A stretch of DNA of 64,000 nucleotides from Catenaria anguillulae PL171. Lineage: Eukaryota > Blastocladiomycota > Blastocladiomycetes > Blastocladiales > Catenariaceae. This document shows positions 24,523 to 34,546 of this stretch, one piece after another. The first letter of the stretch is position 1. Each line of letters opens with the position of its first letter. Position numbers and translations under genes: made by a program. Where the stretch lies: NCBI GenBank assembly GCA_002102555.1, contig MCFL01000021.1:1-64000 (forward strand). The letters are read 5' to 3'. The notes under the pieces were generated by a model. It did not search any database. It had not been told where the DNA came from and saw only the letters and a program-made list of their open reading frames with translations.

Positions 24523-24918
24523 GGTGATATGAGAGGACGGTTGTCGGAAAAAAAAAATCTGGGTGCAACCAATCCATGAGTATGAGTGTGTCCGTCAGAT
24601 TGTGGATCCCATATCTCCCATCAGTTATCAGTTTAGGGAGTGCAAAAGGGCGCAAGTTGGACGGCCGCGAGACGACCAGAAGCGAGAGCGGTTGGACGGC
24701 AGGCATGGGTTCAGGCATGGACGGCATACATGAGTAGATCACAGACAGAGTGCTCAGAGTGAGGTCACATTCGCATGCTTTGCTTTGCTTGGAATCACAT
24801 CATGAATAACACATGCATGACAGTCATAACCAATCACGCAGCCGTGCGATCGCCACATGTGCACGCTTGGCGGTGGCCGCCGATCGCGTCGGCGATGTAC
24901 ATACGCTGGCGGCGTGAG
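24523..24918. other. Intergenic region
   Basis: About 400 bp upstream of prefoldin 3, on the same strand as the next gene. No gene seen. Confidence 0.45.
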
Positions 24919-26454
24919 TCACGGTGTCGCGGATGGCGAGGCCGTGGGCGTCATCGACGGCTGGATGAGGGCCGAGACATACATCCGCCCGCCGGGATAT
25001 GCAAACGTGAGGGTTGCCACCACACTCGACCGAAACGCGAGAAGTGGCACACCGAGCAAGGCTTTGAAGCGTATCCTCATGGGCACGGCAAGGAAGATGA
25101 CATTTGCACGTGGATCTGTGGCCATGTCTTTGGAAAATGAAATATAAGCAAGTCCCATCAAGGGCACGTTTCAATGGGTATACATGCAAAGTAACGTGAA
25201 AAAAGGACAAAAACAAGAAGGATCTCGCCAGCACCGGCACTCCATAAACGGTCCAATGGTCTGCCTGTTCTCAAGGGGTCACACCTTGTGTGCGCGCTGC
25301 ACGACCATGGTTCCACCCGCCACCAAATGCTGCTGCTTGGGTGGGAAGGCACCATCATTTTGTCGCCTTCGTGCCCCATCGGCTTGAGCTCATGATTGGG
25401 GGGGGGGGGGGGCGAGTTGGAAGTTGAGCGCTGCCTCGCGTATCGGGTCATGGATGGCGCGACCGACACCAAAGATGCAAATGTGTACCTTGCTTGAGCC
25501 AGAGGGTGTTGGTCTTCTTGTTCACAGCCCTACAGACACAGACGGGCGTGAGTTTGGAAAAACCGCCAACGAAAACAAGCGACCGAAAGATACGTACATG
25601 GAGAAGCGGTTCATGTGGCCCATTAACTGCCAACTACGCACAGGATTCGAGTCGCCCTTTAAGGTAAACCCGACTTGGACCACGCCACCAGGGCCCTGGA
25701 TCGCTGTCTGCGCGTCCCCCAGCACCACATACAAGCCGGCCACAGTGGCCTTCCGAGGTTGGTCTTGGAACGGCGACATGTCCGGGGACTGGTGCAGGAC
25801 AAACATGGCGGAGTTTGCGGAGCGCGGCGTCGACAGCTGTGAGCAGACGTGGGGCTGGAAATCAATGCAAGAAAACACGAAGATGGTTAACAAAGCGCCG
25901 AAAAGTATCAGTCCCAAAAAGGAAAAGACGTACACATCATGCTGAACTCGTCAATCACCACGCCCAACACACGCGACCACGGGTTGCTCAAATCTAATGG
26001 CGCCGTCGCGGCAGCATCCGCCTTGGCCGACTTGTTTGTTTGCGGGTTGATGTTGAGCGCCCCACAACGACATGCATGGTGCCGTACTCTGGATGGCGCT
26101 CGTCGAGGCGGAATGATTGGAAACGGCCGATGTGATCTTGTGCATGGGCTTATCGGCCCTCGTACTGGCCACTGCGGCACGCTCTTGCGCTTTGTCAAGA
26201 CGGTCGCGAAGGGCGTCGTTGTCCGCGGTCAGCTTGGCAATCTTTTCGGCGGCAAGGGACAGTTCGGCCGCGACACGAGTCTCCTCGTTGAGGGTGTGCA
26301 AAACCGCACGGGCAGCAAACGACACGGGCTCCGACGCGGCGGCAGTGAGCCAGGAAACGAATTGACTTATCTCCTCGTCGCTGGTGAGAGCGGCGGGCTG
26401 CTGCGAGACATGGGCGATCACTCGAAGCCAAGCATCACGAGGGAACTTCGCCAT
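24919..26454 (-). CDS. Multi-exon gene of unknown function
   Basis: ATG 26454 starts MAKFPRDAWLRVIAHVSQQ, then a predicted coiled coil (AEKIAKLTADNDALRDRLDK). Removing one G from GGGG near 26064 joins this to INPQTNKSAKAD and PWSRVLGVVIDEFSM. After an intron ending near 25860, the reading continues (FVLHQSPDMSPFQDQPRKA, VAGLYVVLGDA, VVQVGFTLKGD, WQLMGHMNRFSM). It then runs through a short exon (AVNKKTNTLWLKQ), a Pro run spanning a G15 tract, LVAGGTMVVQRAHK, and probably a last exon (MATDPRANVIFLAVPMRIRF) ending at 24919. The exons have coding character and splice-like joins, but I do not recognise the protein. The exon limits are approximate. Confidence 0.4.
25398..25412. repeat. G15 homopolymer
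   Basis: Fifteen consecutive G on the + strand, coding a Pro run on the - strand of the unknown gene. Its length is unlikely to be reliable in a draft sequence. Confidence 0.9.
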
Positions 26455-26620
26455 TGTTTAACCGGGTCGTGGTGTTTAACGGCAAGACAAACTGTACATA
26501 AGGGACGAGGCGGTTGGTTGGAAAGAGCGGAGGAACCTGTTGGCAGATGTGGCCCAGCCGTGAAACGATCGAGCGGGATGCGGCGCGCGTCATTACACAG
26601 ACGGGCGAGCGCAGGCTAGG

Positions 26621-28765
26621 CTAAGCGCCTTGGTGCGTCGAGGTCGAAGTCGTCATCGCGACGAGGAAGGTAAGGACGAGGGTCATGAGTGCGAGGCTAA
26701 ACGAGCCGTTTGCTAGGGCTATCTGAGCCAGCGTCGAGATCGCGGCCACGGTTGGGCGGCAGGCGCGAAGGCGGGGTAGGAGTACCAGCGTCGAAGGGTA
26801 GGAAACGTGCCGAGATGGGTCAGCGAACAAGTGTGTCGGGCGAGCGGCTGAAGGGCGAGCCGGAGCGGGGAGGGGAGGAGTGAGAGATGGGACGGCGGTC
26901 GAGCGCGTTGAGGCCAAGCCAGAGGGCGGCGGCCGAGGTTGACTTAAGTGATCCACCACTTCAATGCGATCGAGGAACTTGGCCAGCCGTTCCCTTGCAC
27001 GCTTGACCCTGGGATCTTGCAAATGGCCAGACGTGGCCATGTCACATACAAGCTGTACACAACTGACGACATCTTCAAACTGTTGTGCGAATTGCGCGTT
27101 CTAGAGTTTGAGTACACCGAACGCGCGTGACACACCATGCCAGAGCACATCAACACATTCTCCACCACGAGCAAGATGTGCCGGCGGAGCAGGGAACGGG
27201 TCAATCTGGTCACTGGAATCACCATCGTCCTCGTCATCCTCTTCGTTATCTTGAGGCACATCGTCTTCGGCGCATCCATCGTCGTCCATCACGCTGCCGT
27301 GCACGATCATGGGATCGTCGTCTTTGGCTTGTTTCTCGGGTAAAAAAGGGTGGAGAGCGAGGAAAGCGCACAGATACACAAGCTGCACTGCTTGCTGCAT
27401 TTCGATCTTGTCGAGGTGCACGTCCTTGAAGTGATACAACGTGTACCAGTTGATGGTTGTGAACCCATGGAGGATGAACTCGCTTGAGAGCTGTTGGGAG
27501 AGATCCATGCGATGGATTGCAATGTGAGTGAGAGGCAATCGTGCGTGACGACAGAAAGTTACCGCCAATGACAAGGCTGTCCTTTGGGGTGTGGCTACAT
27601 GAAAGCACAAGTGTCATTCGGTTGACCAGGTGAGCTTTGGATACGAGTTCCATAAAAAAAGACACTCGTACACGGCGTGAATCCAACCGGGAGGAATCCA
27701 CAAAGTCTGACCGGGGTGAGCATCCACTCGCCAAACCAAAACCTTTGGTTCCTGCCTGAGCCCAGGATCCTTGCTTTTGACCCTCTGCTCAAGTCTGCCA
27801 GAGCAAAATCAATCTCGAGGTTAGCAAACAGTTGAGCGGGCAAATGGCAAACAGATCAAACATACAATTCCTGGAGGTGCACTTGAAAGTAACTCTGGTC
27901 GTTATCCCAGCGCTTGACCGTGTCGCCGCCATGGGTTTCTGGATCCAGCAATGTTGACAAACTGTGCAGGTTGCTGGTGTTGTTGAAATGCTTGAGGACG
28001 AGCCCATAGCAAGCAATTGCTGCAACAGCAGCGGCTTTCTTTGGAGTCAATTCGGCAAGGGACGCAGCTCGACGACCAAAGCTGACATGCCCGCGTCCTC
28101 GTTCGCACCAAAACGACCAAACTGCAACGAACTCCATCCAAACGCCGTCGCCTGTGACCCGGATCGACACGTTGAAATCCTTTATGATGTTCATGCCCAG
28201 GATGAGGTCGGGGCTAAGCCCATCGAGCACAAATAACGGGGCAAAGCGGCGCGTACCGAGGATGGTCACTGGGATGAGAATGCAGCCAAGCAACGCTGCG
28301 AGTGCGCCATTCGCGACCCGGATCGACTTGATACCCTCCGGGAGAGCCTTGATGGGCCATGCGTGGCGCTCGGACAGCGCCCTGCTCACCAAACCCACCT
28401 GGGAACCTGTGTTGGCGAGACCATTGACGGTTTCCCCACCGTCCAGCACAACCAGCAACTCGATCGTGGTCGACGCAATGCGTGCTTGGGTCTGTTGCAG
28501 GATGGCTTCCGAAAGCCCAAACTCGTTGTACAATGCGTCGAAAGCGTCGACATCGCCATCGATCGCCGCGATCAGCCGTGCCACAAGCGCACTACACTCG
28601 GGAACCAGCTTTGCGAACGTCAAACACAAGCGCGGGTCGTCTTCCAACTCAGAAAGCAAGGCACGGGCACGCTTTTGCAGGTCTTCCATGTACGCCTGAT
28701 CCCGCATCTCGCAGCTCGTCAACCAACGCAATCATGGCTTGTGGCGGAACGCGGCCCGTCGACAT
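26621..28765 (-). CDS. Chimeric gene: retropepsin-like domain joined to C-terminal half of a JmjC domain
   Basis: Possible start ATG 28765 (MSTGRVPPQAMIALVDEL); removing one G near 28708 joins it to DQAYMEDLQKRARALL. A retropepsin-like fold follows: VVLDGGETVNGLANTGS, IRVANGALAALLG and DLILGMNIIKDF. The catalytic DTG is NTG (AAC at 28411-28413), so proteolysis is unlikely. Intron 27795-27865 (GTATGT, CTAAC branch, CAG) joins in phase to KVLVWRVDAHPGQTLWIP. Intron 27595-27671 then joins to give PPGWIHAVHTPKDSLVIGGN, the second half of a KDM2/JHDM1-type JmjC domain with its last iron-binding His. The first half, with H-x-D, is not found. Further exons read QQFEDVVSCVQLVCD and VKRARERLAKFLDRIEVVD, ending with a hydrophobic segment (LALMTLVLTFLVAM) and stop 26621. 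One chimeric gene, or a retroelement fragment fused to a truncated JmjC gene. Confidence 0.45.
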
Positions 28766-28829
28766 CTCGCGGAGGCGGGCGACAATGTCGTTGTGCACAA
28801 CCGAGTCGGGAAAACCACCGCGGCTCTTC

Positions 28830-30581
28830 TATTGTGAGGCCAGCACTGCAGCGTAAAAAGCATTGTAGTTGGCTTGCTCGGTCAAGTCATAACCATAGCG
28901 ACAAATGATCGCGGGCAGGGCTTCAATCTCTTTGTCCTGCCATAGCGCCGACGCTCTCGCCAACCAACACCCGCGCCGATCCGAGGAAACGGTCGAGGGC
29001 ATCTAATAGCCCGTCCTGGTACTTGGCGTGCACATACCCACCTTTCCTCCATTGCGCCACCTTCTGCTTGTGGTGCCTTGACTTGTCCGATGCCGCCATT
29101 GGCAACGGCGCCAGAGATTTCCACGCGTCCTCCGGCAATGGGCAGACGCCCGCGAAATTGAGTCGCAACAGCCCTGCGTTCAGCACACGGACTGCATGCC
29201 AGACGTCGCCGCGAAATGTGTCGAGCAAAGCTTTCACGACCTCCACCGACTCGTCACCCAAATCGACGACACCTGTTTCGTCACGCGGGTATCCGTGTCG
29301 TACCTTGAAGAAGCGAATCCCGGTGGAAGTCGTCCCAGAGTCCGAGGGCCTGTTGGACGGCTCGAGGAAGTCAAAACCACCATGCGAGGCGTCTTGAATG
29401 GGATCGGGCCGTACTGGTGAACATTGGACGCAGCGAGATTCCGTTGAGCGAGGCAGAGCCGGCGAGGATACTTGCGGTCGAGCTGAGGAGCGAGGGCGTG
29501 ATCGGCCCATGAAGGTCTCGACGGACGAAAGGGCAAAAATGCCGCAATCGTCAGTGTTTGGTTGCTGTGGAACAACGGGAATCGTGACGGGAACAATGGC
29601 GTCCTCGGCGAGCTTGAATATCTTGCGGGACAAGCGCTGGAGGAAAGCAGAAGCAGGACCATGTCGATAATTGGCGTGCGTGGCCAGGTCCAAGGCTGGA
29701 GATTTCATCGAGTTGAGAATCATGGCCTGGACGTTGCCATCGTTGCATGAAAGGACGCCAAGAAGCCAGTGCCGATGGACGAGGACAGGGACAAGGATGA
29801 TTGAGTTGGCGCCACTTTGGTGGGATGCAACAATCGACTCAGTGACTGTATCAGCAAAGCCCAGCAATGCAACAGGGTCGCACATTTCAAGCGCCCATTG
29901 ACTTGCAACAACCGTGGACAGGATTGGCCGCGAGAACGCAGCAGGATCAATTCGGGCTTTCACTGCAGTTGCATGCCAAATGAAGATTCCGGACTCGACC
30001 CAGGGAGCAGGAAACATCGACCAATATGTTGTCTGGTTTGATGTCTCGGTGTTCGACGGTGGACACTCCTCATCGCCAGCAACGGTGCCACGAGTAAAAT
30101 GTGTCGGCAAGCATGTCGGAAGTAAATGGATCGACCTGTGAGCGCACAAAAAGTACGCAACGTGAGCAGAGACACGAGCACTCGAATGGTGGGAAGAAGA
30201 AGTGAAACGAACCTGGTAGCCAAAAGACTTGCGGACGCGATTCAGGAACATTGTCATCCATGTTGCAGTGACAAGGGGCTCAATCGCAGCGACAATACCA
30301 CCAAAAACTTTCCGGGTTTCTTGCTGCTCTTGCGGCGACATGCCACGGCCCCGCTTGGTTCTTACGAGCTCGTCATTCCAACTCCTGAGCTGCCGAGCCT
30401 TGAGAGCCCAACGAGCCCGAGTTCTTGGTGGCATTTGCACCTTGTTGGAGTTGCCATTGGAACGAGACGTGCTGGAGTAGATCGAGTCGGATTTGATTGT
30501 GCCGTTGAGGCTGATGGTGTTGTGGACGGTGTTGGGGTTGCCGTCGTCGGAATCGCTGTCGGGCGCGTCCTCGGTCGTCAT
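28830..30581 (-). CDS. Ulp1-like (C48) cysteine protease, possibly of a mobile element
   Basis: ATG 30581 (MTTEDAPDSDSDDG) starts a charged N-terminal region. An intron (GTTCGT...CACAG, about 30148-30217) leads to VDPFTSDMLADTFYSW, the WLxDxxI-type entry of Ulp1 folds. One extra base near 30080 must be dropped to continue. The catalytic region has HRHWLLGVL (His about residue 271), MILNSM where the usual Asp is Asn (about 290), and QQPNTDDCGIFAL with Gln and the nucleophile Cys (about 346). A basic C-terminal region follows. A one-base shift near 28935 extends the reading as LWQDKEIEALPAIICRYGYD to a TAG at 28830-28832. Ulp1 enzymes process or remove SUMO, and many eukaryotic transposons carry such proteases. 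Its neighbour suggests a mobile-element origin, but I see no terminal repeats. Confidence 0.5.
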
Positions 30582-31548
30582 GTCGAGTTGGAGAATGTTG
30601 ACGGTCGAAGCGCCAGTGCTTGACGGCGTCGATCGGGGTGGTGACGAGCGCGGCGGCGAGCGAGCGAAGAAGGCTGAGTTTCGTCATGGCTGGGCCGACG
30701 TCGATGGTTGGAATGTTTGAATGTGTGCAAACGCCAAAAGATTTGGGAAGCGCAGCGTTGGGCCACGACGGTGGACACTGGCTGTTATCTACAAGTTGAA
30801 GACAATGCGAGAGCAAAAGTGAATCTCCAAATCCATGACAAGCGAACACGACTGTGTTTCATCCCTTGAGGGCGGCGAGTAGATGGCGGGCAAGTATCTG
30901 CATTACCAAGGCCCGAGCATTTGGCCAACGTACTAGTCAACGAGCGCAAGACCGCACAGGCTGTCACCGACCGGTCTGACTCGGCCTCGACGCAAATTTG
31001 GCTGGAGAGGAAACATAAAACCAGAATCTGTGAGAATATGCTTGAGGTTGAGGACCGACATACGCAACGCACATCGAGATTACACACATGGTGGCAGCGT
31101 CAGGTCGGGCCAAACTCGGTCGGCGGTCCAGAACTTGGTAAGTGTCGGTATAGTCGTATTACGTGCACGCAGGCGGCGGCCGCGGGCGGCGATTGGAGTT
31201 GCGGCGGCAGCGGCAGCGGATCGGACTACAGCTGGGAGGGGGAGCATGACCCAAACAGGAGGAACGTATTGTCATGGTCCAGCGTGAAGTGGAACATATT
31301 GTCAAAGGAGGGCGAGAGACGACTGAGAGACTTCCTTTGGCAGCTGTCGACAGCTGTGTCGAGCGCTGTGTCGAGCGCTGTGTCGAGCTGCTCGAGCGCT
31401 GTTTGGACGTCGCCGATTCGACGTGTTTGTTCGTCTGCAGGGAACGATCCGTGATGAATCATGAATCAGAACATCCCTATGCCCACACGAGGACTGGCAC
31501 AACAACGATACATCCACCACTCCATGCAACACAACACCTGCCCGCACC
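30582..31548. other. Intergenic region upstream of Ulp1-like gene and Mediator 18
   Basis: Reading in the Ulp1-like frame stays open and Ser/Pro-rich for a short way upstream, so its true start may lie near 30690. The rest has no recognisable gene. A short tandem repeat lies at 31354-31388. Confidence 0.4.
31354..31388. repeat. Tandem 12-bp repeat, three units
   Basis: CTGTGTCGAGCG repeated three times (the last unit ends one base short), with related CTGTCGACAG sequence just before it. Confidence 0.85.
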
Positions 31549-32629
31549 ATGACCATGGCCAATCCCAATCCCACCACCACCGCAAGTCCCACCTCCGAGT
31601 CGATCTCCATCCCGGAAGCCCTGCGCACCCAACACCTGTACCCTCACGCCGACCAATATGCCCAGCTGCAGCGGTACGGTCTGGTGGAAGACACCCGCCT
31701 GGACCGCCTGCTCGACCGCCTGGCCGGCGCTACCGCCCACGCGTCGCTGCCCGCAGGCGTCTACAGCACAGTCACGCCTTCCGAGCATGCCACCGACGCA
31801 GACGCAGACGCCGACCTGCCCCGGGCTTCTTGTTCGTACCGGGACGCACTCAAGGCCGCCACGGCATTCACGGCGGTCGACTATGCCTGGGTCCCGCTCG
31901 ACGAGACGCCGTCGACCATGGAACGCAACTCGGACGTGACGCTGCACTTGTCTGCGACGCTGGCCTCTTCCGACCTCAACCATCTCGCCACTCAATGGAC
32001 GCTGTACAATCTCGGCCGGCCCGAATCGGGCGCATTGGGCCCATCGTCGTCATCGAGCACTGCGCAGACAGCGGCCAGTGCGGCTGGGCAAGCACAGAGC
32101 GTACGGCGCAAAGTGCGTGTGAATCGGCTCGTGGGCAATGTGGGGAGGGAAATGACGCGGTCCACATATGACGAGTGTGTGGCGTTGCTCAGGGCAATGT
32201 TGTATCGTCCGCATTTCGCGTGTGCAAAGAAAGGGTGGGCGTTTGCAACGGCAACATGTTGGGTGTTGGTGTACAAGGTGTACGATGTACGTTATGTTAC
32301 GTTGATATATGCCACAACACCCTACTCCTGCTGGTGAGCTTGACAGAGATTCGCCGTTGATTGTGTTTCCGCGTATCTAGATTCCCGCCAATCCACCGCC
32401 AAACTCGACACTCGACCTCTCTGCTGCACGCCCGCTCCCTGCGTGTGCAGATACACACACGATTGAAATTGTGTCGAAACCACAGCCACCGCATGTGCAA
32501 TTGCAACACTTTGTTGCACACGTCGAGGCAGAAATGCGCATCGTGTCACAGTGGATCCGCGGGTTGGGCGACACGGGCGTGCCAGACTTGGCGAGTTTCA
32601 GGGAAAAGATTCCGTACAAGGTTCGGTAG
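31549..32629 (+). CDS. MED18: Mediator complex subunit 18-like
   Basis: Two exons, 31549-32286 and 32381-32629, with a 94-nt GTACGT...CTAG intron in phase 0; 328 residues in total. The C-terminal half has the Med18 pattern: RPHFACAKKGWAF, TCWVLVYKVYD, then DLSAARPLPACADTH and IEIVSKPQ, followed by an amphipathic helix (LQHFVAHVEAEMRIV). Med18 pairs with Med20 in the Mediator head module and contacts RNA polymerase II. Similarity is in pattern rather than strong identity, and the N-terminal part is divergent with an Asp/Ala run. Intron and frame are clear; family assignment is moderate. Confidence 0.6.
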
Positions 32630-32797
32630 TGGAGCATTGCATTGCATTTCATACGTGTCTCCATGCAGATGTATATATCATGTATTGACTGCCATATGTG
32701 AAAGCTTGAACTGTTGAAACTGAACAAAAACAAAGCACCCACAAACATATGCACTTCTAACGACCTCGACTCCCTCTCGGTCGGGCAACGTGATGAC

Positions 32798-34186
32798 TCA
32801 ATACGGCTTGCCGTAGGTTGGCGGCACTGCATACCCAGGCATCTGCTGCTGCTGCTGCTGTTGTGGCTGCTGCGGTTGCTGCCCATATCCCGGCATACCG
32901 GCATACCCGGGATACCCACCCTGCTGCTGTCCCGCGCCGGTTCCTGGTGCTGATGGCATGCCATACGCCGCGGTTGTACCAGCGCCGGGCGTGGGCACAG
33001 AGTAGCCTGGGTAGCCCATGGGAGGCGCTTGCGGTTGCTGTTGCTGTTGCTGTTGGCCGGCAACCGAGCCGCCCGTGGGCATTTGTTGCTGGGGAGCCGC
33101 TGGAGTCCCTTGTTGCTGTTGTTGTTGCGGGTACCGCGCGTAGGCCGAGGTGGATCCTGGAGCGGCCGAAGAGGACGTTGAAGTAGGCGGGTAGCCTGGA
33201 TACGAGGGCGGCTGTTGTTGCTGCTGGGTGGGCGGGTACTGGCCATATTGCTGCTGGGCAGGCGGCTGTTGCCCCATGTACTGCTGCTGCTGCTGGCCCG
33301 TGTATTGAGGCTGCTGCGGCTGCGGCTGAGGCTGAGGCTGGGCAGTAGCGGTGGCGGTCGGCGGGTAAGTCGAGCTGGCGGTTGGAGGGGCCGACGTGGC
33401 GGTCGTGGCAGTGGGAGGCGCAGCAGCCAAAGCAGCCGTGGTTGGCGGATAGCCCGGGTACGCGTTGGAGTTGGAAGTGGCAGCGGCCTGTTGCTGCTGT
33501 TGCTGCTGTTGCTGCTGGACTTGAGGCGGGTACGCGGCAGCAGCTGTCACGGACGTGGACGCGGGCCGTTGCGCAGGCGATTGCGGCGTGGGTGTGGCGG
33601 CCCCAGTGACGATGGGCGACGTGGCGCCCTCGGAAATGGACGATTTGCCGAGCAGGTTGGCAATGTCGTCCGAGTCGAGCGGCTTGACGTTGCGGTCCTT
33701 GTCCCTTGCCTTTTCCAGCGCATCGAGCACCTTGTCGAGTAATGAGCGCACGTCAAGCAGTGACGCGTGCAGCGAGGCCACGTTGCGGCCGGCCAGGCTG
33801 AGGCCCTTTGCGTCGATTTCATTGGACAGGGTGGCGGGCAGCGGGCAGTTGAGCTTGTCGTTGACGAGCAGGCGGAGGTGCGCCGTGCTGGAATGCGGGT
33901 TGGCGGCGAGATCGAGGGCCAGCGAGAGGTCAGTGTCCGAGTCGATGGTGACGTGGTCGCCGTCTGCGTCGACGTAGCGCAGAATAAGGTTGGTGGTGGA
34001 GGCCGAGAGGAGGGCCGAGGGGCGGAAGAGGGCGTGGAGGGCCGAGCACAGGTCGGGCAGCGACAGTGAAGGCGTATGGAGGGCGAGGCGCTTGGTGGTG
34101 TGGCCGAGCGTGGCCTTGATGATGATGCGCGATCCGGCACCAGCACCAGCACCAGCACCCGAGGCGGAACCGGAAGAAGACTGCAT
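32798..34186 (-). CDS. TFG: TFG homologue (PB1 domain, coiled coil, Pro/Gln-rich tail)
   Basis: Single exon, 462 residues, start ATG 34186. After a Gly/Ala/Ser lead, a PB1 domain spans about residues 19-108 (SRIIIKATLGHTTKRLAL; LILRYVDADGDHVTIDSD). A short coiled coil (LHASLLDVRSLLDKVLDALE) follows in the same place as in animal TFG. The remaining 270 residues are Pro/Gln/Tyr/Gly-rich with PGYPP-type repeats. TFG forms oligomers at the interface of ER exit sites and the ERGIC, binds Sec16 and helps COPII transport. Domain order and spacing match closely. The low-complexity tail is likely to phase-separate, as in the animal protein. Confidence 0.85.
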   Translation of the reverse strand: MQSSSGSASGAGAGAGAGSRIIIKATLGHTTKRLALHTPSLSLPDLCSALHALFRPSALLSASTTNLILRYVDADGDHVTIDSDTDLSLALDLAANPHSSTAHLRLLVNDKLNCPLPATLSNEIDAKGLSLAGRNVASLHASLLDVRSLLDKVLDALEKARDKDRNVKPLDSDDIANLLGKSSISEGATSPIVTGAATPTPQSPAQRPASTSVTAAAAYPPQVQQQQQQQQQQAAATSNSNAYPGYPPTTAALAAAPPTATTATSAPPTASSTYPPTATATAQPQPQPQPQQPQYTGQQQQQYMGQQPPAQQQYGQYPPTQQQQQPPSYPGYPPTSTSSSAAPGSTSAYARYPQQQQQQGTPAAPQQQMPTGGSVAGQQQQQQQPQAPPMGYPGYSVPTPGAGTTAAYGMPSAPGTGAGQQQGGYPGYAGMPGYGQQPQQPQQQQQQQMPGYAVPPTYGKPY

Positions 34187-34546
34187 GATGATTGCCGCTG
34201 TCTGTTGTCAACTTGAACCTACGTATACGGTTGCCACTTCAGTTGCACGAGGGAGATGGAGCTCAGCTTGGTTGAAGTTGAAGGCTGAGCGACGCCGTAT
34301 ACGCCCACACGCGTCCAACCACTGCGCATGCGCATGGAACCTGAAACGAACGCGTAACGACCAGTGTACGCGTGAGCTCACGTGCAGCCGCCGATCCTCT
34401 GTGGACCGACTTTCCCACGACTCGACTGAATGATCGCGGGTCGACGGTACGGATGGTGCAAAATCAATCAAAAGCCAAAGGCCAACTTATGCTCATGCGC
34501 TCGTACTCTCAATGCAATACTTCACGGCCAACCCAGCAATCCCAAG
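34187..34546. other. Divergent intergenic region between TFG and RPAP3
   Basis: About 360 bp between divergent starts. The RPAP3 frame is open to 34430, so a slightly longer leader or N-terminus is possible. Confidence 0.5.

Noticed and set aside
26621-30581. Complete Ty3/gypsy or Copia retrotransposon
   Set aside because: No reverse transcriptase (FADD/YADD), RNase H or integrase motif and no long terminal repeats were seen around the protease domains.
31354-31388. Short regular repeats as a CRISPR-like array
   Set aside because: Units are contiguous 12-mers without spacers, in a eukaryotic genome; this is a simple tandem repeat.
31461-32171. Open frame of 236 codons overlapping the Med18-like exon
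   Set aside because: It is the same DNA as the Med18-like exon in another phase, Arg/His-rich, with no family; the spliced Med18 frame is better supported.
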